Shown here one piece after another: positions 58,894 through 64,000 of a stretch of DNA of 64,000 nt. The notes below the pieces were generated by a model that saw only the letters and a list, made by a program, of their open reading frames with translations, was not told the DNA's origin and ran no database searches. Each line of letters opens with the position of its first letter. Position 1 is the stretch's first letter. Source of the DNA: an uncultured Oscillospiraceae bacterium (GTDB lineage: Bacteria; Bacillota; Clostridia; Oscillospirales; Oscillospiraceae); contig CAKTKU010000010.1 in NCBI GenBank assembly GCA_934572335.1, positions 1 through 64,000 on the forward strand, in the 5' to 3' direction. A program made the position numbers and the translations under genes.

Positions 58894-59457
58894 TTATACG
58901 CCCAGCAGCCGCGCTGTCTTGAGTATGGCCGCCTGCGTCTTTATGTCCACTATCTCTCCGTCCATGACCTCGCGCACGAGCTGGGCGAGGGGCACGGTCT
59001 CGATATTCAAAAATTCGTCCTTATCCAGCTTCTGCTCGCCCTCATGCAGTGAGCGCGCGAGGTACATGGTTATGCGCTCGGTGCTGTACGCCACGGCGGA
59101 GAAAAAGTCGCCCATCTCCGTCCACTCGTCGGCGGTCAGACCCGTCTCCTCGTGCAGCTCGCGCTTGGCGGCAGACAGCCTGTCCTCCTCCGGGGAGTCG
59201 AGCTTTCCCGCGGGTATCTCGGTTATCACCATGTCCAGCGGGTAGCGGTACTGCCGCTCGACGACGACCTGACCGTCCTCCGTGACGGGGACGATGCACA
59301 CCGCGCCCAGGTGCTTTATATAGTCCCGGCCGCTCTCGTCGCCGTTCGGCAGACGCACGCGGTCATGGAACACATGCAGCAGCGGCCCGTGGTACTTCTC
59401 CTCGCCGGAGATGCGCGCCTCGGCAAGCTGCCGGTACTCTTCTTCGTTTCGTTTCAT
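58894..59457 (-). CDS. Nudix hydrolase (ADP-ribose pyrophosphatase type)
   Basis: 187 residues. The Nudix box is AGKLDSPEEDRLSAAKRELHEETGL (its parts AGKLD and RELHEETG fix the G-x5-E-x7-REUxEExGU pattern at about 92-116). The preceding RQYRYPLDMVITEIPAG is typical of ADP-ribose pyrophosphatases. It clears ADP-ribose or related nucleotide sugars. ATG 59457 is chosen with AAGGACGG about 10 nt upstream. Confidence 0.9.
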   Translation of the reverse strand: MKRNEEEYRQLAEARISGEEKYHGPLLHVFHDRVRLPNGDESGRDYIKHLGAVCIVPVTEDGQVVVERQYRYPLDMVITEIPAGKLDSPEEDRLSAAKRELHEETGLTADEWTEMGDFFSAVAYSTERITMYLARSLHEGEQKLDKDEFLNIETVPLAQLVREVMDGEIVDIKTQAAILKTARLLGV

Positions 59458-59477
59458 AGACTTTTCCGTCCTTTTGA

Positions 59478-59513
59478 AAAAATCGGAAGTGAGAATTTTC
59501 ACTTCCGATTTTT
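59478..59513 (-). terminator. terminator of the alpha operon
   Basis: Fifteen-bp arms (59478-59492 / 59499-59513) with a 6-nt loop. On the minus strand TTTTTTC follows, just past the rplQ stop. Confidence 0.9.
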
Positions 59514-59531
59514 CGTGCGTTATTGGGGTGA

Positions 59532-59873
59532 TTATACGAGCTCGATGACTGCGGTCTCGGCTGCATCGCCGCGGCGAACGCCGACGCGGGTAATGCGGGT
59601 GTAGCCGCCGTTGCGCTCTGCGTACTTGGGCGCGATCTCATCGAAAACCTTCTTGGCGACGTCCTCGCGGGTGATGAACGCGAGCGCCTGACGATAGCTC
59701 GCCAGATCCTTTGCCTTGCCAAGAGTTATCATCTTCTCGGCCATGGGCGCGATCTCCTTGGCGCGGGTGACAGTGGTCTCCATACGGCCGAGGTCAAGGA
59801 AATCCGTGACCTGCTGGCGGAGCATTGCCATACGGGCAGCAGTCGGCTTGCCGAGCTTTCTAGTTCCGGGCAT
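59532..59873 (-). CDS. rplQ: 50S ribosomal protein L17
   Basis: 113 residues. Start RKLGKPTAARMAMLRQQVTDF and end GGYTRITRVGVRRGDAAETAVIEL are characteristic. It is the last gene of the alpha operon, after rpoA and followed by the terminator. Confidence 0.96.
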   Translation of the reverse strand: MPGTRKLGKPTAARMAMLRQQVTDFLDLGRMETTVTRAKEIAPMAEKMITLGKAKDLASYRQALAFITREDVAKKVFDEIAPKYAERNGGYTRITRVGVRRGDAAETAVIELV

Positions 59874-59899
59874 AATTGCAATTCCTCCTTCTTGAGAGC

Positions 59900-60856
59900 T
59901 TACTGTTTGTTGTCGTCATCGTCAGCAAGCGTCAGACCCATCATGGTGAGCTTATGCTCGACCTCTTCAAGGGACTTGCGGCCAAGGTTGCGCACCTTGA
60001 TCATCTCGTCCTGGGTCTTGCTTACGAGATCTTCGACAGTATTGATATTTGCGCGTTTGAGGCAGTTAAAGCTTCTGACACTGAGATCCAGCTCTTCGAT
60101 GGTCATCTTGAGCATGGTGTCGGGCTCCTTCTCGACCTTCTCCACAACGGTGGGGTTATTGGAGATGGTGTCAGACAGGTCAGTGAAGAGCGTGAAGTGA
60201 TCGCAGAGTATTTTTGCACCCAGCGATACCGCGTCACGGGCGGTCATAGTCTTGTCTGTCCACACCTCGATCGTCAGCTTGTCAAAGTCCGTCTGATTGC
60301 CCACACGGGTGTTCTCGACGGTGTAGTTGACCTTGAGGACGGGGGTGTATATGGAGTCGACAGGAATAGTGCCGATGGGCATCTGGGGGTTCTTGTTCTT
60401 CTCCGCCGAGACATAGCCTCTGCCGTGGTCGAGGACGAGCTCCATATTCAGCGCGCCGTCCGGACCGAGAGTGGCAATAGGCTGTTCGGGGTTGAGGATC
60501 TCCACTTCCGCGTCCGCCTTGATGTCGCCGGCGGTGACAACGCCCTCGCCGGAGGCCTCGATGTAGACGGTCTTGGGTCCGGTGCTGTGGAGGCGGGCGA
60601 TAATGCTCTTGACGTTGAGCACTATCTCCGTCACATCCTCCTTGACGCCGGGGATGGTGGAGAACTCATGCTGCACACCGGCGATCTTGATGCTGGTGCA
60701 GGCAGTGCCGGGGAGAGAAGAAAGGAGTACCCTGCGAAGAGAGTTACCAAGTGTTGTGCCGTAGCCACGCTCCAACGGTTCGATAATATACTTGCCGTAG
60801 GAACTCTCGGTGGGAGTCTCGATGCACTCGATGCGCGGCTTTTTGATTTCGATCAT
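59900..60856 (-). CDS. rpoA: RNA polymerase alpha subunit
   Basis: 318 residues. The N-terminal dimerisation domain has LEPLERGYGTTLGNSLRRVLL (GYGTTLGNSLRR about 29-40). The C-terminal domain has SVRSFNCLKRANI and LGRKSLEEV. I chose ATG 60856 (MIEIKKP) because AAAGGAGGG is upstream; a longer frame is not conserved. It sits between rpsD and rplQ, the standard order. Confidence 0.97.
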   Translation of the reverse strand: MIEIKKPRIECIETPTESSYGKYIIEPLERGYGTTLGNSLRRVLLSSLPGTACTSIKIAGVQHEFSTIPGVKEDVTEIVLNVKSIIARLHSTGPKTVYIEASGEGVVTAGDIKADAEVEILNPEQPIATLGPDGALNMELVLDHGRGYVSAEKNKNPQMPIGTIPVDSIYTPVLKVNYTVENTRVGNQTDFDKLTIEVWTDKTMTARDAVSLGAKILCDHFTLFTDLSDTISNNPTVVEKVEKEPDTMLKMTIEELDLSVRSFNCLKRANINTVEDLVSKTQDEMIKVRNLGRKSLEEVEHKLTMMGLTLADDDDNKQ

Positions 60857-60936
60857 ATTGTTATATAACCCTCCTTTTAAGTCTAGCGCCGGGCGGCGCT
60901 GCAATGAATCAGCTTACCAATTTGAGGGTGTCTTTA

Positions 60937-61545
60937 TTACTTGGAGTACAACTCGACGATAAGATGCTCTTCGATGGGCATATCAATGTCATCACGCGCA
61001 GGAACTGCAACGATCTTTGCCGTCAGATTGTTCTTGTCATACTCGATCCACTTGGGAGCGGCGCGGAAAGCGTTATCCTCAATGTTATCCTTTATCTTCT
61101 GCATGCTCTTGCCCTTCTCGGTCAGGGAGATGACCATGCCGGGCTTGACCTGGAAGCTGGGAATATTGACCTTGCGGCCGTTGACCGTGACGTGACCGTG
61201 GTTGACGAGCTGGCGCGCCTCGCGGCGGGTCATGCCGAAGCCAAGTCTGAACACCACGTTGTCAAGGCGCTGCTCGAGGATGGCGAGGAGGTTTTCACCG
61301 GTGATGCCGGGCATTTTCTCGGCTCTCTCGTAGTAGAGACGGAACTGCTTCTCCAGCACGCCGTAGATGAACTTGACCTTCTGCTTCTCATTGAGCTGCA
61401 TGCCGTACTCGCTCTGCTTTTTACGGACCTGAGCCTTGGGATTGCGGATGGTGTCGATCTTGCTCTTGCCGGTGTAGCCCAGGGAAGCCGGGGTAACGCC
61501 GAGAGCCTTCGCACGCTTAACAACAGGCTGTGTATTCTTTGCCAT
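60937..61545 (-). CDS. rpsD: 30S ribosomal protein S4
   Basis: 202 residues. The RNA-binding S4 domain has RLDNVVFRLGFGMTRREARQL (LDNVVFRLGFG about 92-102) and NGRKVNIPSFQV. The N-terminus lacks the zinc-binding cysteines, so it is the C-minus paralog. It is part of the alpha operon and often regulates it in other bacteria. Confidence 0.97.
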   Translation of the reverse strand: MAKNTQPVVKRAKALGVTPASLGYTGKSKIDTIRNPKAQVRKKQSEYGMQLNEKQKVKFIYGVLEKQFRLYYERAEKMPGITGENLLAILEQRLDNVVFRLGFGMTRREARQLVNHGHVTVNGRKVNIPSFQVKPGMVISLTEKGKSMQKIKDNIEDNAFRAAPKWIEYDKNNLTAKIVAVPARDDIDMPIEEHLIVELYSK

Positions 61546-61564
61546 TATCTGTACCCTCCTTCAA

Positions 61565-61966
61565 TTAGACGCGGCGACGTTTCGGAGGACGGCAGCCATT
61601 GTGGGGGATGGGGGTAACGTCCTTGATCATCGTCACTTCGAGACCGGCGGTCTGCAGGGCGCGGATAGCAGCCTCACGACCCGAGCCGGGACCCTTGACA
61701 AACACTTCGACGGTCTTGAGGCCGTGCTCCATCGCTGCCTTTGCAGCGGTCTCAGCGGCGGTCTGAGCGGCGAAGGGGGTAGACTTCTTGCTGCCACGGA
61801 AACCGAGCCCACCGGCGGATGCCCAGGAGATCGCGTTGCCCTGAGTGTCGGTGATGGTGACCATGGTGTTGTTGAAAGAAGAGCTGATATGAACCTGACC
61901 CTTTTCAATGTTCTTGCGCTCTCTTCTGCGGGTTCTGACTTTCTTCTTTGCGTTGTTAGCAGCCAT
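61565..61966 (-). CDS. rpsK: 30S ribosomal protein S11
   Basis: 133 residues. Motifs are HISSSFNNTMVTITDTQGN and the conserved end IPHNGCRPPKRRRV. Located between rpsM and rpsD as usual. Confidence 0.97.
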   Translation of the reverse strand: MAANNAKKKVRTRRRERKNIEKGQVHISSSFNNTMVTITDTQGNAISWASAGGLGFRGSKKSTPFAAQTAAETAAKAAMEHGLKTVEVFVKGPGSGREAAIRALQTAGLEVTMIKDVTPIPHNGCRPPKRRRV

Positions 61967-61981
61967 AATTCATATCCCTCC

Positions 61982-62350
61982 TTACTTCTTCTTATTTGCG
62001 ATGGTGCGTTTCGGACCCTTACGGGTACGAGCGTTGGTCTTGCTTCTCTGTCCGCGAACGGGCAGGCCGCGGCGATGACGCATGCCGCGATAGCAGCCAA
62101 TCTCGGTCAGGCGCTTGATGTCGAGCGCGGTCTGGCGGCGCAGGTCGCCCTCCACGATGTAGTGGTGGTCGATGCACTCACGCAGCTTGGCTTCTTCCTC
62201 TTCGGTGAGGTCCTTGACTCTGGTGTCGGGGTTGATACCGGTTGCTTCGAGAATCTTCTTTGCGCTGGTTCTGCCGATACCGTAGACATAAGTGAGACCG
62301 ATCTCTATTCTCTTGTCCTTGGGCAGGTCAACGCCGGCTATACGTGCCAT
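61982..62350 (-). CDS. rpsM: 30S ribosomal protein S13
   Basis: 122 residues. Start MARIAGVDLPKDKRIEIGLT and the C-terminal RGLPVRGQRSKTNARTRKG are diagnostic. The gene has a long structured leader separating it from rpmJ. Confidence 0.97.
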   Translation of the reverse strand: MARIAGVDLPKDKRIEIGLTYVYGIGRTSAKKILEATGINPDTRVKDLTEEEEAKLRECIDHHYIVEGDLRRQTALDIKRLTEIGCYRGMRHRRGLPVRGQRSKTNARTRKGPKRTIANKKK

Positions 62351-62380
62351 ATTATACGATCATCCTTTCGATAATTGTTT

Positions 62381-62438
62381 CCGCATTCATAAGAAGCGGG
62401 GACTTGTTCCCGCCGGAGGGAGTCCCTGTTCCATGCGG
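62381..62438 (-). promoter_or_regulatory. structured leader between rpmJ and rpsM
   Basis: The 155-nt gap holds nested complementary blocks: outer CCGCAT / ATGCGG (62381-62386 / 62433-62438) and inner GGGACT / AGTCCC (62399-62404 / 62421-62426), with CCC/GGG inside. In E. coli an S4-binding pseudoknot regulates the alpha operon in the same position. I infer a comparable control element; the fold was not computed. Confidence 0.5.
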
Positions 62439-62505
62439 GTTTTTTTATTAGGACAGGTTTTAACCTTGTCTTTTGGTTTTATGCGCTTTCGCGCTGTCTG
62501 TGAGC

Positions 62506-62619
62506 TTAACCCTGACGCTGCTTGTGCTTGGGGTTCTCGCAGATGACCATGACTTTACCCTTGCGCTTGATTATTTTGCACTTTTCGCACATGGGCTTCA
62601 CGGAAGGTCTAACTTTCAT
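62506..62619 (-). CDS. rpmJ: 50S ribosomal protein L36
   Basis: 37 residues, the standard length. Zinc ligands C11, C14, C27 and H32 are all present, so it is the zinc-binding form. AGGAGGTATTATA precedes ATG 62619. It lies between infA and rpsM. Confidence 0.97.
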   Translation of the reverse strand: MKVRPSVKPMCEKCKIIKRKGKVMVICENPKHKQRQG

Positions 62620-62630
62620 TATAATACCTC

Positions 62631-62849
62631 CTACTTACTTCTCCACGTGATCCTGCCGCGGGTGACGTCGTAGGGCGACATCTGCACCGTGACCTTATCG
62701 CCGGGAAGTATTCTGATAAAGTTCATCCTGAGCTTGCCGGATATATGCGCCAGTATGATGTGACCGTTGCCGATATCCACCTGGAACATGGTATTGGGCA
62801 GGGATTCAACGACCGTGCCCTCGAGTTCTATTACATCGTCTTTTGCCAA
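62631..62849 (-). CDS. infA: translation initiation factor IF-1
   Basis: 72 residues, the S1-like OB fold of IF-1. Characteristic stretches are VIELEGTVVESLPN, HISGKLRMNFIRILPGD and the end YDVTRGRITWR. Located between map and rpmJ. Confidence 0.97.
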   Translation of the reverse strand: MAKDDVIELEGTVVESLPNTMFQVDIGNGHIILAHISGKLRMNFIRILPGDKVTVQMSPYDVTRGRITWRSK

Positions 62850-62873
62850 AGTAAATTTCCTCCAAAGTCGGTT

Positions 62874-63641
62874 TTAAATGTCCTCTGCCATCGTGAGTAT
62901 CTCCGCCTCGCCGTCGGTGATTGCGATGGTATTCTCGTAGTGCGCGGACAGCGTGCCGTCAGCCGTGACGACTGTCCAGTCGTTGTCGAGCACCTCGACG
63001 TCATACCCGCCGATGTTGACCATCGGCTCAATGGCGATCGTCATGCCCTTTACAAGTCTGGGGTCGGGGTGGCGGTGTGCGCGGTAGTTGGGGACCTCGG
63101 GCGCTTCGTGCATCACATGCCCGACGCCGTGCCCGACATAGTCGCGGACAACTGAGTAGCCGTGGCTCTCCACATAGTCCTGTATCGCCGCTCCGATGTC
63201 GGAGACGCGGTAGCCCACCTTCGCGAATTTCAGACCCTCGAAAAAGCCCTGACGGGTCACTTCTATGAGCCGCCGCGCCTCTTCGCTGATCTCGCCGCAG
63301 GGGTAGGTGCCCGCGCAGTCTCCCACGAAGCCCTTGTACGTCGCGCCCACATCGACGGACACTATGTCGCCGTTGTGGATGACGCGCTTGCCGGGAATAC
63401 CATGTATGATCTCATCGTTGACGGATACGCAGGCGCTGGCGGGGAACCCGCCGTAACCCAGAAAGGTCGGCACTGCGCCGGATTTCACAATGAACTCATG
63501 CACACATTTGTTTATCTGCTTGGTGGTCACACCGGCGGCGATCGCCTGGCGCGCGATACTGCGCGCGCCGGCGGTGATCTTTCCGGCCTGACGCATCAGC
63601 TCGATCTCGTGCGGGGATTTAATATATATTCTGTCTGACAT
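62874..63641 (-). CDS. map: methionine aminopeptidase type I
   Basis: 255 residues. Metal ligands lie in SVDVGATYKGFVGDCAGT (Asp at about 96 and 107), GHGVGHVMHE (His about 170) and later Glu residues. It removes the N-terminal Met of new proteins. I chose ATG 63641 (MSDRIYIKSP), which starts 1 nt after the adk stop. No strong ribosome site is visible, so translation is probably coupled to adk. Confidence 0.95.
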   Translation of the reverse strand: MSDRIYIKSPHEIELMRQAGKITAGARSIARQAIAAGVTTKQINKCVHEFIVKSGAVPTFLGYGGFPASACVSVNDEIIHGIPGKRVIHNGDIVSVDVGATYKGFVGDCAGTYPCGEISEEARRLIEVTRQGFFEGLKFAKVGYRVSDIGAAIQDYVESHGYSVVRDYVGHGVGHVMHEAPEVPNYRAHRHPDPRLVKGMTIAIEPMVNIGGYDVEVLDNDWTVVTADGTLSAHYENTIAITDGEAEILTMAEDI

Positions 63642-63642
63642 A

Positions 63643-64000
63643 TCAAAGCCCCAGTTTCTCTCTGATTGCTGCCGTTGTGGCCTCAATGCTCGGCTGATTC
63701 TCCACAGTCTTGAGAACGCCCCTCGCTTCGTAGAAGGCCTTGAGCGGCTCCGTATCCCTGTGGTAGGTCTCAAGGCGGGCTCTCACGGTCTCCGCCGCGT
63801 CATCCTTGCGGATGTTCAGCTCCCCTCCGCAGAAGTCGCACACGCCCTCCGCCTTCGGCGGGTTGGACACGACATGGAAGGTTGCGCTGCAATCGCGGCA
63901 GGTGCGGCGGCCGGACATGCGGTGGACAATGGTCTCGTCCGCGATCTCTATCGAGAGCGCGCAGTCGATCGCAATGCCCATCTGCTCCATTGCCTCCGCC
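63643..64000 (-). CDS. adk: adenylate kinase, 5' part outside the window
   Basis: The last about 118 residues are present. The LID domain has HRMSGRRTCRDCSATFH and a second CDFCGG. The four cysteines (C-x2-C ... C-x2-C) form the structural zinc site found in Gram-positive Adk. It balances ATP, ADP and AMP. The P-loop half lies to the right of the window. Confidence 0.95.
   Translation of the reverse strand, partial: AEAMEQMGIAIDCALSIEIADETIVHRMSGRRTCRDCSATFHVVSNPPKAEGVCDFCGGELNIRKDDAAETVRARLETYHRDTEPLKAFYEARGVLKTVENQPSIEATTAAIREKLGL

Noticed and set aside
1..64000. CRISPR array, prophage or transposon
   Set aside because: No regularly spaced repeats, phage structural genes or transposase motifs were seen on either strand.

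Overview
The window is about 64 kb of GC-rich, gene-dense chromosome. It looks like a Clostridia bacterium, most likely an Oscillospiraceae-type gut anaerobe. Evidence is Gram-positive style signals (AGGAGG ribosome sites, TTGACA/TATAAT promoters), lipoproteins ending in LCAC, the rpmH-rnpA-yidD-yidC-jag cluster, an SMS-type SufC-SufB pair, an uncoupled ThiT and QueT transporter set, and frequent TTG/GTG starts. The genus is an inference. I see no phage, transposase or CRISPR array.

Layout. 1-870: four tRNAs (Glu partial, Met, Val, Gln) with their own promoters and terminators, plus a repeat zone made partly of tRNA-Gln fragments. 870-6700: a DivIVA-like protein, a zinc-ribbon/Ig-like membrane protein, an acyltransferase-like protein paired with an acyl-CoA ligase, and a GH13 glycosidase. 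6800-10450: SufC-SufB and rpsB-tsf. 10800-19740: two amino-acid ABC importers flanking an M20 amidohydrolase, a two-component system and a PepSY protein. 20000-25810: an IscR-like Rrf2 regulator, a YtrA-type GntR/ABC operon, and DeoR / mannitol-phosphate-dehydrogenase-like / LacI genes. 26270-32500: a TRAP transporter with PHP hydrolase, a TetR/YhhN pair and a lipid kinase. 32520-32890: a predicted free-standing small RNA with a pseudoknot fold, then tRNA-Arg. 33000-37640: a YmdB/SbcD-like/YhaN-like coupled operon and dCMP deaminase. 37780-41410: queuosine salvage, galU, and a thiamine unit under a TPP riboswitch. 41450-45000: rpmH-rnpA-yidD-yidC-jag-acpP. 45140-51290: a heterodimeric ABC exporter and an LTA-synthase-like sulfatase with a divergent Xre regulator. 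51350-57845: the aspartate-to-threonine pathway as two divergent operons. 57900-64000: a 2-hydroxyacid dehydrogenase, a Nudix hydrolase and the distal alpha-operon (adk-map-infA-rpmJ-rpsM-rpsK-rpsD-rpoA-rplQ).

How the parts work together. All three importers here place a stable hairpin between the binding-protein gene and the permease, which fits excess binding protein. Threonine synthesis is complete here (lysC, asd, hom, thrC, thrB) together with an ACT-domain regulator and repeated GGACA-type sites in the divergent promoter region. Thiamine uptake (ThiT) and pyrophosphorylation (ThiN) sit behind one TPP riboswitch. The best candidate for something undescribed is the roughly 145-nt RNA at 32521-32666. 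Several enzymes also lack a family-defining residue (acyltransferase-like His to Glu, polyol dehydrogenase His to Asn, one binding protein Arg to Val).
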